Origin: Candidatus Poribacteria bacterium
Lineage (GTDB): Bacteria; Poribacteria; WGA-4E; WGA-3G
Direction of reading: 5' to 3'
Length of the DNA stretch: 64,000 bases
Assembly (NCBI GenBank): GCA_012267415.1
Contig: JAAXGN010000122.1
Location: 81,041 to 145,040 of the forward strand
The position numbers and the translations under genes are program-made. Below are positions 34,267 to 43,944 of this stretch, piece after piece (within the stretch, counting starts at the first letter, position 1; the number at the start of each line of letters is the position of its first letter). The notes below the pieces were generated by a model that saw only the letters and a list, made by a program, of their open reading frames with translations, was not told the origin of the DNA and did not search any database.

Positions 34267-35880
34267 CTATTCAAGTTCTTGGTGTTGATGTGTCAATACC
34301 GCTGCGATAAAATCCCTGAACAACGGATGGGGTGTGAGCGGTTTAGATTGAAATTCCGGATGGAATTGTGAACCTATCATCCATGGATGGTCTGCCACCT
34401 CAGCGATTTCGACCAGACGCCCATCAGGGGAAACGCCACTAAGTGTTAGTCCAGCGTCAGCTAATTGTGATCGGTAATCGTTGTTCACTTCATAACGGTG
34501 TCGGTGTCGTTCTAAGATAATCGGTTGCTGATAGGCGTTGTAGCTGATCGTATTTTCTTTTAGCACACAAGGATAATGTCCGAGTCGCATTGTCGCGCCC
34601 TTGTCAGCGATTCCGCGTTGTTCTAACATCAGGTCTATGACGGGATAGGGGGTCTGTTCGTCTACTTCAGTGCTGTTTGCATTCTTTAGGTTCGCGACAT
34701 TTCGTGCCAATTCTATGACAAGACACTGCATACCGAGACACAAACCGAAGTAAGGGATACTGTTTTCACGAGCATATTTAACCGCCATAATCATCCCTTC
34801 AATGCCACGGTCACCGAACCCACCGGGGACCAAGATGCCATCAATGTTTTGGAACAGTGCATCTAAATCTGTCTGTTCAGTTACATCCTCAGCTTCAATC
34901 CATTCTATATGGACTTCTGTGTTATTAGCGATTCCACCGTGTTTTATTGCTTCTTGCACACTGATATACGCATCACACCCCGTCGTGTATTTCCCTACGA
35001 TAGCGATATGCGCCTTATGTTGTGGATTTTTCAGTTTATCCACCATTGCGATCCATTCAGCGTCCAAGGTAGCACGTCTTTCAAGCCTTAACTTTTTTGA
35101 GACGAGGTGTCCCATACCCTGTTCTTCAAAGTTGAGTGGAATTTCATCAACACATTTTGTGTCTAATCCTTCTAAAATGAAGTCTTCACTTATACCACAC
35201 AGAAGGGCGATTTTCCTGCGAACACTCTCATCAATGTGTTGACTTGTTCTGCATAACAGTAAGTCCGGATGTACACCTAATTCCTGAAGTTTGCGGATAC
35301 TGTGCTGAGTCGGTTTACTCTTGCTTTCACCGTTTGGGAGTGTGTAGATAAGTGAAACGTGGAGAAATAACGTGTTTTCTCTACCGACTTCAACAGCCAT
35401 TTGTCTGATAGCTTCAACAAACGGTAGCATTTCAAAGTCACCAATTGTGCCGCCAATCTCCGTGATGACGATGTCAACAGCGTTGTCTTTACCGATCTGA
35501 TAGATGCGGCGTTTGATTTCATCGGTAATATGTGGTATTAATTGAACCGTTTGTCCGAGATAATCACCGCGGCGTTCTTTTTCTATCACTTCAAGATAGA
35601 CAGAACCGGTTGTAAAGTTTGATTGCTGGTTTAGGTCAACACCGAAGAAACGTTCATAGTTCCCTACGTCCAGATCAGTTTCAGCACCGTCGTGTGTTAC
35701 AAATACTTCCCCGTGTTGGAATGGGTTCATTACACCTGCGTCAACATTCAAGTACGGGTCAATTTTGACGACATTTACTTTGAATCCACGGTTTATGAGG
35801 AGTCTCCCTAACGATGCAGTTGTTATACCTTTTCCTATTCCCGATATAACGCCACCTGTAACGAATATGTATTTTGTCAT
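34267..35880 (-). CDS. pyrG: CTP synthase
   Basis: The 537-aa protein has the synthetase domain opening TKYIFVTGGVISGIGKGITT, the metal site EIGGTIGD, and a glutamine amidotransferase domain with GGFGDRG, FGLCLGMQ (catalytic Cys) and the His/Glu pair near SQFHPEFQSKP. It makes CTP from UTP, ATP and glutamine in the cytoplasm. It is encoded 10 bp after kdsB, whose product uses CTP to activate Kdo, a common and sensible pairing. Full length, no defects. Confidence 0.97.
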   Translation of the reverse strand: MTKYIFVTGGVISGIGKGITTASLGRLLINRGFKVNVVKIDPYLNVDAGVMNPFQHGEVFVTHDGAETDLDVGNYERFFGVDLNQQSNFTTGSVYLEVIEKERRGDYLGQTVQLIPHITDEIKRRIYQIGKDNAVDIVITEIGGTIGDFEMLPFVEAIRQMAVEVGRENTLFLHVSLIYTLPNGESKSKPTQHSIRKLQELGVHPDLLLCRTSQHIDESVRRKIALLCGISEDFILEGLDTKCVDEIPLNFEEQGMGHLVSKKLRLERRATLDAEWIAMVDKLKNPQHKAHIAIVGKYTTGCDAYISVQEAIKHGGIANNTEVHIEWIEAEDVTEQTDLDALFQNIDGILVPGGFGDRGIEGMIMAVKYARENSIPYFGLCLGMQCLVIELARNVANLKNANSTEVDEQTPYPVIDLMLEQRGIADKGATMRLGHYPCVLKENTISYNAYQQPIILERHRHRYEVNNDYRSQLADAGLTLSGVSPDGRLVEIAEVADHPWMIGSQFHPEFQSKPLTPHPLFRDFIAAVLTHQHQELE

Positions 35881-35890
35881 TTTATTCCCT

Positions 35891-36643
35891 TCAAAGATGA
35901 GGGCCTCCCTTTTCTAAAATCGCTTTTACTTTTTCTAAATCTGCGGGTACATCAACACCGATAAGAGGTGTATCGGTTTCGACCACATGAATTTGCACAC
36001 CGTTTTCCAACAGACGCAACTGTTCTAAATTCTCGGAAATTTCATAAGGTGTACGTTCCCAGATTGTGAAAGCGAGTAATTGTTCTTTTCGGAACGCGTA
36101 TAATCCGATGTGTTTGAATACTGAAGTGTTTCCGTTAATGCTCGGTTCTGTGTTTGCGGGTGAACTCGGTATTGACCCTCTTGAAAAGTATAACGCATCG
36201 CCCTGAAGATTAGTGACAACTTTTACGATGTTCCTATTGCGGTAATCTTCAATCGTATCTATCCGCTCTTTCAAAGTTGTGACCTGTATATCCGGTCTAT
36301 CAATAAAAGGTTGGAGCATGAGATCAATCTGTTGTGGTTCAAGGAGAGGTTCATCACCTTGTATATTGACAACGATATCACATTCTATTTTCTTGGCGAC
36401 TATTGTCACACGGTCGGTTCCTGTGGGACAATCCGGGGTCATTTCTACGTTTCCACCGAAACTTTTCACAGCATTATAAATCCGTTGGTCATCTGTAGCG
36501 ACAATAACTTGGTTGAGAAGTTTTGACTGAGACGCGCGTTCATATACATGCTGCACCATCGGTTTTCCCAAAATATCTGCTAAAGGTTTCCCCTCAAACC
36601 GAGTTGAGGCATATCGTGCTGGTATAATGGCTATACTTTTCAA
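35891..36643 (-). CDS. kdsB: 3-deoxy-manno-octulosonate cytidylyltransferase (CMP-Kdo synthetase)
   Basis: The 250-aa protein opens with the KdsB signature IIPARYASTRFEGKPLADI and GKPMVQHVYERA, has PTGTDRV, NIQGDEPLL and the closing PLIGVDVPADLEKV. It couples Kdo to CMP for lipopolysaccharide inner-core synthesis, so the cell has an LPS-type outer membrane. Its start overlaps the end of the symporter gene by 4 bp and pyrG follows 10 bp later, consistent with one operon. Confidence 0.95.
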   Translation of the reverse strand: MKSIAIIPARYASTRFEGKPLADILGKPMVQHVYERASQSKLLNQVIVATDDQRIYNAVKSFGGNVEMTPDCPTGTDRVTIVAKKIECDIVVNIQGDEPLLEPQQIDLMLQPFIDRPDIQVTTLKERIDTIEDYRNRNIVKVVTNLQGDALYFSRGSIPSSPANTEPSINGNTSVFKHIGLYAFRKEQLLAFTIWERTPYEISENLEQLRLLENGVQIHVVETDTPLIGVDVPADLEKVKAILEKGGPHL

Positions 36644-38424
36644 TCGTCTGTTCTCTTTTCGCGTGGTAGATTCTTATACATGATATATCCTGATATAATT
36701 GCTATTGATAGAAAGCTTAATCCTATAGCGGTAAAACCTAATAGTAGTTTACCAATACTGAATAGGAATGTGTAGATGAAGATGACACCGACTATCCAAT
36801 TGACCAATGCTGGTGTTCTGGTTTCTGCATAAGTCTGTTGTCTGTTAGTATCATCTGATTCCTCTTTAATTTCTGCTGCGATTAACATCCATCCTATTTT
36901 GCTGGGTTTAACCTTACTATAGAATTTGGTGAGAGTTTCTGTAGAAACAGGTTCAGTGATAAATGTAACGACCACCCATACCACTGTTGAGATTGGCACA
37001 ATAATCAACATCTGTATTGCGAATTCATTGGTTTGCGGTAACGTGAACACAACAATAGATACGACTAAAGCTGCTAACATGGCTGATATTTCTGACCATG
37101 CGTTTATTCGCCACCAATACCATCGTAGGATCTGGACGAGTCCGATACCCGCATTCAGTGCAATAAGAAATTTCCATGCCCCCGCAATGGAATCCATGAA
37201 GAGACTTGTTACACCGGCAACTATCATAATGAGGATGACAGCTAATCTGGAAATTGCGACGTAGTGTTGCGGCTCTGCTTCAGGTTTTAAGAAGCGTTTA
37301 TAAAAGTCGTTAACGAGATATGAGGCTCCCCAATTCAGGTGTGTGTCAATTGTTGACATGAAGGCTGCTAAGAAGGCTGTTAACATCAATCCGAGGAGAC
37401 CGACAGGTAAATATTCCAGCATAAGCAGGGGATAACCGGCTTCTGGGTCTTGTAACATCGGATTTGCGTGATTAGGATCTCCTAAGTTTGGGTAGACGAC
37501 CATGGCAACCAATGCAACGAGTATCCAGGGCCACGGACGGAGTGTGTAGTGGGCGATGTTGAACCATAACGTTGCAAGAAGTGTATGTCTCTCATTCTTT
37601 GCTGCGAACATACGTTGCGCAATGTATCCGCTTCCATCCACGCCGTTTGATGCCCACCATTGCATGCCGAGATACACGCCGAACGTTATGATAGCCATTT
37701 TACCAGCACTAAAATCGGGTGTGAAGTTTAGTATCTGGTTTTCTGCTCCATATATGTCAGTCAGTTTTTCTTTTATCACACCGACACCACCAATTTTGTT
37801 GACAGCAATAATTGCAAGTGCGATTGAACCTACCATCGCCATACCGAATTGGACGATGTCTGTCATCACAACACCCCAAAAACCTGATAACGCACAGTAG
37901 ATTCCTGCGATTAAAAGACATGCCAAGACTACGATGACTTTTGTGGATGCAGTATCAGGTAAGTTCAGTGTAAGCACGACGATTTTCTGCATTGCAAGGA
38001 TGACCCATCCCATCGTAATGCAGTTTATCGGTAAACCGATATAGAGTGCGCGGAACCCACGGAGAAAACTGGCGGATGGGCCTGAGTATCGGAGTTCGGT
38101 AAATTCGACATCGGTGATGATTTCTGACCGTCTCCAGAGTCGGGCGAACAGGAAGGTTGCCAACATGCCGCTGAGGACTGCGTTCCACCATAGCCAGTTC
38201 CCCGCAATTCCATCTTCAACGACAAGACCCGTTACTGCAAGCGGTGTATCTGCGGCGAAGGTGGTTGCTACCATAGAGGTGCCAGCTAACCACCATGGAA
38301 GATTTCGTCCTGATATAAAAAACTCGTTCATATCCTTACCGGCACGTTTGGAAAAATAGATACCGAGTCCGAGTGCAAATAGGATATATCCGATTATTAT
38401 TGCCCAGTCAATGGCTGAAATCAT
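36640..38424 (-). CDS. Sodium:solute symporter family (SLC5/SSS) transporter
   Basis: The 594-aa protein has about 13 helices with SSS features (FFISGRNLPWWLAGTSMVAT, AADTPLAVTGLV, TAFLAAFMSTIDTHLNWGAS, YLVNDFYKRFLKPEAE). It imports a small solute with Na+. A subgroup of SSS proteins lies next to glycan genes; the substrate here is unknown. It is first in the operon with kdsB, pyrG and larA. The C-terminal tail is charged (NLPREKRTDD). Confidence 0.92.
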   Translation of the reverse strand: MISAIDWAIIIGYILFALGLGIYFSKRAGKDMNEFFISGRNLPWWLAGTSMVATTFAADTPLAVTGLVVEDGIAGNWLWWNAVLSGMLATFLFARLWRRSEIITDVEFTELRYSGPSASFLRGFRALYIGLPINCITMGWVILAMQKIVVLTLNLPDTASTKVIVVLACLLIAGIYCALSGFWGVVMTDIVQFGMAMVGSIALAIIAVNKIGGVGVIKEKLTDIYGAENQILNFTPDFSAGKMAIITFGVYLGMQWWASNGVDGSGYIAQRMFAAKNERHTLLATLWFNIAHYTLRPWPWILVALVAMVVYPNLGDPNHANPMLQDPEAGYPLLMLEYLPVGLLGLMLTAFLAAFMSTIDTHLNWGASYLVNDFYKRFLKPEAEPQHYVAISRLAVILIMIVAGVTSLFMDSIAGAWKFLIALNAGIGLVQILRWYWWRINAWSEISAMLAALVVSIVVFTLPQTNEFAIQMLIIVPISTVVWVVVTFITEPVSTETLTKFYSKVKPSKIGWMLIAAEIKEESDDTNRQQTYAETRTPALVNWIVGVIFIYTFLFSIGKLLLGFTAIGLSFLSIAIISGYIMYKNLPREKRTDD

Positions 38425-38580
38425 GCGATTTTTCTCCGAAGGAATTAAGATAATTTAGCGTAATTTTGGCAATAAATCAAGTAAAAACTGTTTTTCATTG
38501 GCATAAGCAAAGTAAAAGTGTTAAACTTTTTATGTTAAAAAACAGAATTAAGCAATATTAAATAATTGAATTATCAATAC

Positions 38581-38605
38581 CGTAGGGGCGGGGTCTCCCC
38601 GCCCG
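38581..38605. repeat. Single family-1 REP hairpin
   Basis: GGGGCGGGGTCTCCCCGCCC at about 38584, between the divergent symporter and LamG genes. The 38425-38680 gap otherwise is AT-rich and should contain both promoters; no boxes are assigned. Confidence 0.85.
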
Positions 38606-38680
38606 TCATCAACGTGCCACCTGCAAATTTAATATTCAAACTTGCTTAGGTGATATTCGAAACATAAAGGAGTAAAAAAG

Positions 38681-39478
38681 GTGAAACGTACTGTTTTTGT
38701 TTTCTTATGTGTGTTTTTGTTAGCACAAATAAATGGACTGTATGCAGATGTGTTGGATCCGGATCTGGTGCTTTATTTTGATTTTGAAGAGTTTAGCGGT
38801 AATACCGTTATTGAGAAATCTGGACGGGGTTACGATGGTAAAATTAATGGAAACGTTAAGCAGTCTAACGATGGAAAATTTGGTAAAGCAGCTGAGTTTA
38901 CATCAGGGGGTTTTCTTGATTTAGACGGTCCAAACATTAATCCTGACGATATACCGACTGAAGGGATGAGTGTCGTTGCTTGGATTAATGTTGATGCGAT
39001 AGCGGACATGGCGATTTTCAATGCTCGTGCACAGGATGGGACATGGTTGGTTCATCCTGAAGCACGTGGTGACGGTAATTTTCGTTGGCTCAATCGTGGT
39101 CCTAATCCAAATCGGACGATTTTTGATATCCGTGGAGGCACAAACAAAGCAAAGGAATGGGTGCATTACGCAGGGACATACAGCCGGGAAGAAGGAGAAG
39201 CATTTCTCTATATTAACGGTGAACAGGTTGGTCATGAGAAAGCAAGATTGGACACACCTATCGCTGGAGACTGGGGACAGGGTGCGCGTGTTGGTTACAA
39301 TATTGATGATAACCGTCCTTTTGCTGGGTTGATGGATGAACTGAATGTGTGGAAACGTGGTTTAACGCAGGAGGAGGTAAAATCTATCATGGAATTCGGT
39401 ATGATTGAACATCTTGCTGTAGAAGCGCGTGGAAAGTTGGCAACAACATGGGGCCGGTTGAAAGGGACAAAGCGTTAA
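38681..39478 (+). CDS. Secreted LamG-domain (concanavalin-like) protein
   Basis: A signal peptide (FVFLCVFLLAQINGLYA) precedes one LamG/concanavalin A-like jelly roll (LVLYFDFEEF, GYDGKINGNV, FGKAAEFTSGGFLDL, WVHYAGTYSREEGEAFLYI, FAGLMDELNVWKRGLTQEE). The protein ends GKLATTWGRLKGTKR, related to the ends of both lamin-tail proteins. Start GTG 38681 has AAGGAG about ten bases upstream. Such domains bind glycans or proteins; it is probably cell-surface or secreted. It is a single gene between two minus-strand groups. Confidence 0.88.
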   Translation: MKRTVFVFLCVFLLAQINGLYADVLDPDLVLYFDFEEFSGNTVIEKSGRGYDGKINGNVKQSNDGKFGKAAEFTSGGFLDLDGPNINPDDIPTEGMSVVAWINVDAIADMAIFNARAQDGTWLVHPEARGDGNFRWLNRGPNPNRTIFDIRGGTNKAKEWVHYAGTYSREEGEAFLYINGEQVGHEKARLDTPIAGDWGQGARVGYNIDDNRPFAGLMDELNVWKRGLTQEEVKSIMEFGMIEHLAVEARGKLATTWGRLKGTKR

Positions 39479-39600
39479 ACCGACAACAACATGCATCCTT
39501 GATTGTACTTCACTGTATGAAAATAATCTTGATTATGGCTGTAGCACATTCATCCTTGATTGTGCTTCTTTTAATATCTTTAACACCTGAATACTGAATA

Positions 39601-40470
39601 CTAATAACTTATGTTACTGAGTCGTGCATGTGCTGTTACATGGAGGGGTAAGAAGAAGGGACGTTTTGATGTAAGAACTTCTTGACGGATTCTAACTGCT
39701 AATGTTTCGACGCCAACCTCTTCTGCTGTAGCGATTCCGTATTCTTCTATGAGGGGTAGGAGACTTTGAAAAATCGTCTCCATGTATCTGTATCCTGACC
39801 AATTTTCTGCTGCACCGATAGGGGAGTGGAGGTGTATTTGCGGTGCCGGTAGACCCGCTTGGATAAAGGTACGGTACAAACCTATCCCCATGTCAAGATA
39901 TGCACCAGAATGTTCAAAGACTTCTAAAATCCATTGAATGAGCTGATTAATGAGTGGCGTATCCGGATGGCATAAAGCAGGATAAAGTGTGTACTCCGGT
40001 TCTTGAAACGCAACAATACCGTTGGGTTTTAAGTGTGAGATGAGTTTACCGAAAGCCTTTTGCGGCTTTGCCATATACATTAAGACGAACCGTCCGACAA
40101 GCGCGTCAAATTTGTGGTGAAAAGTCAGCTTCCGTGCATCAGCTGCGATGAATTCGATGTTTCTTATTTTCGCGTCTGCTGCTCTTTGACGCGCCGTTTC
40201 GAGGATGTTTGAATTGATATCAACCCCGACGACCTGTCCTGATGTGCCGACAAGGTCCGCGAGCATGAATGCGACATCACCTGCACCGCTGCCGATCTCC
40301 AAGACGCGCATCCCTTCTGAAATACCAGCACGTTCACAAAGAAGTCGCGTTGATTCTCCATAAATTCTCGATTGTTCTATGAGACGTGTCGTTTCATGGG
40401 AGGTACGTCCTAAGGTATAGGTGGCATCTCTATGAGGTTCGGATGTCTGCCCTGCATCGGTTTTAGTCAT
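39601..40470 (-). CDS. Class I SAM-dependent methyltransferase (copy A)
   Basis: The 289-aa protein has SAM motif I (VLEIGSGAGDVAFML), VVGVDINSNILETAR, and IEFIAADARKL, VGRFVLMYMAKP. The C-terminal domain (HPDTPLINQLIQWILEVFEHSG, YLDMGIGLYRTFIQAGLP) is shared with the next gene, so the pair is a tandem duplication that has diverged widely. The acceptor is unknown; the fold resembles small-molecule methyltransferases of the UbiE/Methyltransf_25 group. It is 12 bp after copy B and probably co-transcribed. Confidence 0.85.
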   Translation of the reverse strand: MTKTDAGQTSEPHRDATYTLGRTSHETTRLIEQSRIYGESTRLLCERAGISEGMRVLEIGSGAGDVAFMLADLVGTSGQVVGVDINSNILETARQRAADAKIRNIEFIAADARKLTFHHKFDALVGRFVLMYMAKPQKAFGKLISHLKPNGIVAFQEPEYTLYPALCHPDTPLINQLIQWILEVFEHSGAYLDMGIGLYRTFIQAGLPAPQIHLHSPIGAAENWSGYRYMETIFQSLLPLIEEYGIATAEEVGVETLAVRIRQEVLTSKRPFFLPLHVTAHARLSNISY

Positions 40471-40482
40471 GATCGAATTCGT

Positions 40483-41319
40483 TTATGTCGGGAGGGTAAC
40501 GTGTGCTGTGATATGTGGGGGTAACAAAACAGGTCGTTTCGATGCAGCAACTTCTTTCCGGAGACGACTTGCAAGCGTATCAACATCTAATTCATCAGCT
40601 GTTGTAATTTTGTAAGCCTCAAGGAGTGGTAAGATACTGCGAAAACTGTTTTCAAGGTATGCATATCCGTGCCAGTCTTCGGGGCCTCCCATCGGTGCTT
40701 CAAAATGTAATGTAGGTTCTGGCAATCCCGCATCAATGAAGGTTTTATAGAGGTCCATACCCATCTCTACATGTGCGCCTGATTGTTCAAAAACGGTACG
40801 TCCCCACTCAATTAGATTGTTCATCAATGGTGTATCTGGATGGACTGCGGCATTATAAGGAGAAAATTCTACCTCTTGGAAAGCCACGATGCCACCGGGT
40901 TGTAAGTGTTTTACCAGATGTTTGAGAGCGTCTGCAGGTTCACCCATATACATGAGGACGAGTCTGCCGACGATTGCATCAAAGTCGTTTGGGAGTTCAA
41001 GCGTTCTTGTGTCCCCTGCAATGAATTCAATGTTGTTAAATTGTGCTTCTGCTGCGCGTACCTTTGCTGTTTCGAGGATATCAGGGTTCACATCTACGCC
41101 GATAACTGTGCCTTCATCGCCGACAAATTCTGCAAGTGTAAGTGCAACATCACCTGCACCACTGCCGACGTCAAGTACTTTCATGCCTTTTGCGATTCCA
41201 CTTCTCAGGAAGAACCGGCGCGTTACATCGTCATAGAGTTGTGATTGTTTGATCAATCGTTCTGTTTCAGATTCACTACGTCCCATTGTATATTCTGCGT
41301 CTCTGTTTTGTTTGCTCAT
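40483..41319 (-). CDS. Class I SAM-dependent methyltransferase (copy B)
   Basis: The 278-aa protein parallels copy A: VLDVGSGAGDVALTL, VIGVDVNPDILETAK, IEFIAGDTRTL, VGRLVLMYMGEP, HPDTPLMNNLIEWGRTVFEQ and VEMGMDLYKTFIDAGLPEP. A third, internally deleted relic of this gene type lies at 45338-45453. The function is unknown beyond SAM-dependent methyl transfer. Confidence 0.85.
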   Translation of the reverse strand: MSKQNRDAEYTMGRSESETERLIKQSQLYDDVTRRFFLRSGIAKGMKVLDVGSGAGDVALTLAEFVGDEGTVIGVDVNPDILETAKVRAAEAQFNNIEFIAGDTRTLELPNDFDAIVGRLVLMYMGEPADALKHLVKHLQPGGIVAFQEVEFSPYNAAVHPDTPLMNNLIEWGRTVFEQSGAHVEMGMDLYKTFIDAGLPEPTLHFEAPMGGPEDWHGYAYLENSFRSILPLLEAYKITTADELDVDTLASRLRKEVAASKRPVLLPPHITAHVTLPT

Positions 41320-41374
41320 GTCAGTTTATTTCCTCTCGGGCCTAATCCCCACATTTGAATATGATAGTAAGGTG

Positions 41375-42565
41375 TTACAGTGTAATGGATTGATAAAATT
41401 GGATTTTGCCATTCTTAATAGTATTTATCACCGAACTTTTGATTGCATGTCTATTTTCAGTAAAATGTGACAACGTTGTAGCACCTTTATAGTGCTGTGT
41501 CCTCTCAATTTCGTCTCGAATTGCTGTAGGTGTTAAATCGGTTGTTCTACGGATTGCGTCAAGGACAATAGTCGCAGCGTCATATCCGAGAGCTGCTGGA
41601 CCATCAGGTGGAATGCCAAACCGTTCCATATAAGCAGCAACAAATTGGTTTCCTTTTTCACTTAGTTGCGCACCGTGTGAAAAGTGATTAGCAAAAAAAC
41701 TCCCTTCAACCGCCATTCCCCCGATTTGCACCAAATCCGGACGATCCCATCCATCACCACCGAGAAAAGTTGCGGATATGTTGAATTCAGTAGATTTTGC
41801 CTGTTTCACCGCCAGCGGAAAATCAGGACCTAATCCTGCCAAAAAGACAACATCTACTGCGGGGTCAATTGCAGCGATGGCCACTAACTGATCCGTAAAA
41901 TCTGTCTCCGCCGTGTCGTAATATTGATGTGCTTCAATAGTACCACCTTGGTCCGTAAAGTCTCGAATAAAAGCGTTGGATAGTCCCTCTGAATAGGTGC
42001 TTCCTGCTTCCGTTAGCACTGCGGCAGACATCGCTTCTAACGTCTTAATCGCAAAATTTGCCATCACCCGTCCTTGGTAGGGATCTGTGTATGCTCCCAT
42101 AAAAGTGTAGTAACTATCTTCGGTCACTTTCGGATTCGTTGGATAAGTAGTTACCATAGGAATGCGGTGCTGTTCAACAATAGGACCAATAGCCATTGCA
42201 ATCGTAGAGTAGTCAGGACCGACAATCGCAAGGACACCTTCAGCAACAAGATCATTTGCATGTCGCACACTGAGTGAACCGTCCCTTTTGTCATCTCTGA
42301 TGAGAAGTTCTATCGGTACCCCATTGATCCCGCCTGCTTCATTGGCGAGGGCAACCGCTATCTCAGCACCGTTCCGTGTTGTTCCTGGATCGGGTGGACT
42401 ATAGATTAGACCGATCTTGATTTTTGTTGCTGATTCTTGTGGTGGAATGATTGGTTGAATTCGCTCACATCCTAAAAGAATTATGCCGAACAAGATGAAA
42501 ACTGAGGAGAGAATGACATGAATTACTTTGTCTATAACTATTGTCGTCTTCTTATTATAAAACAT
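41375..42565 (-). CDS. LivK-like ABC transporter substrate-binding lipoprotein
   Basis: A lipoprotein signal (VILSSVFILFGIILLGC) precedes a type I periplasmic-binding fold (IKIGLIYSPPDPGTTRNGAE, VAEGVLAIVGPDYSTIAMAI, IPMVTTYPTNPKV, VDVVFLAGLGPDFPLAVKQA). This is the leucine/amide-binding group; it would capture an amino acid, amide or similar solute. No permease or ATPase gene is near. The start at ATG 42565 has AAAGG about seven bases upstream; an in-frame ATG 63 bp earlier overlaps the receptor terminator and looks wrong. Confidence 0.88.
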   Translation of the reverse strand: MFYNKKTTIVIDKVIHVILSSVFILFGIILLGCERIQPIIPPQESATKIKIGLIYSPPDPGTTRNGAEIAVALANEAGGINGVPIELLIRDDKRDGSLSVRHANDLVAEGVLAIVGPDYSTIAMAIGPIVEQHRIPMVTTYPTNPKVTEDSYYTFMGAYTDPYQGRVMANFAIKTLEAMSAAVLTEAGSTYSEGLSNAFIRDFTDQGGTIEAHQYYDTAETDFTDQLVAIAAIDPAVDVVFLAGLGPDFPLAVKQAKSTEFNISATFLGGDGWDRPDLVQIGGMAVEGSFFANHFSHGAQLSEKGNQFVAAYMERFGIPPDGPAALGYDAATIVLDAIRRTTDLTPTAIRDEIERTQHYKGATTLSHFTENRHAIKSSVINTIKNGKIQFYQSITL

Positions 42566-42593
42566 CAAAAAACCTTTCGCGCAAAAAGTGTAA

Positions 42594-42629
42594 CTTGTTA
42601 GGAAACGTTGCGATGTGTTTCCTAACAAG
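42594..42629 (-). terminator. Hairpin terminator after the TonB receptor locus
   Basis: CTTGTTAGGAAAC at 42594-42606 pairs perfectly with 42617-42629 around a 10-nt loop; on the minus strand it is followed by TTACACTTTTTG. It lies 14 bp past the receptor stop at 42643. Confidence 0.7.
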
Positions 42630-42642
42630 TGTAAAGCGACTC

Positions 42643-43944
42643 TTAGAAACTATAGCCAACTTTAGCATACCAGAACGCACCGTCAAACCCGAAAGGACTA
42701 AATTGACCATATTTATTGCCAATGTTGCCGGATTTCGGATTTTCATCGGGATATTGATTTAGTACATTGTTACCACCCACTGTAATGGCTATGCCGCTAT
42801 CAGAGGTATAGGTTACTTCAAGATCGACGGTAAACTTGGCTGTGTAAGTTTCATCATCCTCGGAATCATACCAATCGCTGAAGTAATTAAGCCGTCCAAG
42901 TGCACCGATTTTCTCATTGAGAGGTTGCAGAACTGTCAAACTTGCTCTGTGTTGTGGCAGGTTCTCTTCAAGTTCTTTGATACGATGGTCTACATTATCA
43001 ACCAAACCTTTTAGGGTGAGAATTTCGGTCTCTTCGTCAGTTCTATCAGCAGCAGCTTTATCGGCAATAGCTTGAATTCTGGCGTTGTCTGCTAAACCTT
43101 CTTCAGCTATACCGAGTCCTTCCAAATCCTCAATCCATTGCACCCGTTGGTCATTATTTGTAACAGTGGTTCTTGTATAGTTATACACACCACTTACAGT
43201 ACCTGTCAGGGATGGGATGGGTGCCGTGATGACGATGTCAATCCCTTGTGTTGTGGTATCAAAATCGTTGGTAAAGAAGCGAAATTCCTGCAAGTTTGCT
43301 GCACTGGTTACGCCTTCTCTAATGAGATCATCTTTTTGCTGTTCAGTTAATCCAAAGTCTTGAGAGAGCGCGAGACGGTCTTTCATACGAATATCAAAGA
43401 AGTCCACAGTGAAGTCTACATCTACCAATTTAGCCGTGAAACCACCTGTGAAGTTATTTGACTTTTCGGGATCAAGCGCGTTATCCTCCTTCCCTGTTAC
43501 GACTGCAACAGCAGGATTAGTAGAAGGGATAGTACCGTTGTTGACCAGATCGTTCTTAGCGAAATTGAATTCAGTCGTAACGTTAAAAGCGTTCTGCTGA
43601 CCCGGTGTCGGTGCCCGGAATCCACTGCTGTAACTACCCCGGAATTTCATATTTTCAGTGATTCCGTAATTAGTTGCCACTTTGAAATTGACTGTACTGC
43701 CGAAATCTTCAAAGTCCTCACCGCGTACAGCAAGAGCAAGGAGCCAGTTATCAATCGGTCTGATTTCACTTTCAAGGTAAGCAGCAACATTAAAACGTGT
43801 CCAGACAGGCAATAGGACTAAATCCTGAGAACCCGTTTGATGCAGCACTGAACCCTTGACTTGCCAGAGGTCCGATCTGATAAGATTCTCTCTGTCCCTC
43901 TGCAATTTCAAAACCTTCGTTTCGGTATTCAAGACCGGATGCAA
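42643..43944 (-). CDS. TonB-dependent receptor, C-terminal barrel half of a frameshifted gene
   Basis: From about residue 48 (WTRFNVAAYLESEIRPIDNWLL) the frame encodes the barrel half of a TonB-dependent receptor matching the intact paralogue at 45543-48344 to the end (GYSF, a barrel C-terminal signal). The first about 47 residues are out-of-frame translation of the upstream half and not native. Together with 43790-45406 this is one gene of about 900 codons, split near 43804-43807. There the paralogue has nine bases between the codons for Ala and Trp (AAGKW) and this copy has four. The barrel half alone would lack export signal and plug, so it is probably a pseudogene. Confidence 0.8.
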   Translation of the reverse strand: MHPVLNTETKVLKLQRDRENLIRSDLWQVKGSVLHQTGSQDLVLLPVWTRFNVAAYLESEIRPIDNWLLALAVRGEDFEDFGSTVNFKVATNYGITENMKFRGSYSSGFRAPTPGQQNAFNVTTEFNFAKNDLVNNGTIPSTNPAVAVVTGKEDNALDPEKSNNFTGGFTAKLVDVDFTVDFFDIRMKDRLALSQDFGLTEQQKDDLIREGVTSAANLQEFRFFTNDFDTTTQGIDIVITAPIPSLTGTVSGVYNYTRTTVTNNDQRVQWIEDLEGLGIAEEGLADNARIQAIADKAAADRTDEETEILTLKGLVDNVDHRIKELEENLPQHRASLTVLQPLNEKIGALGRLNYFSDWYDSEDDETYTAKFTVDLEVTYTSDSGIAITVGGNNVLNQYPDENPKSGNIGNKYGQFSPFGFDGAFWYAKVGYSF

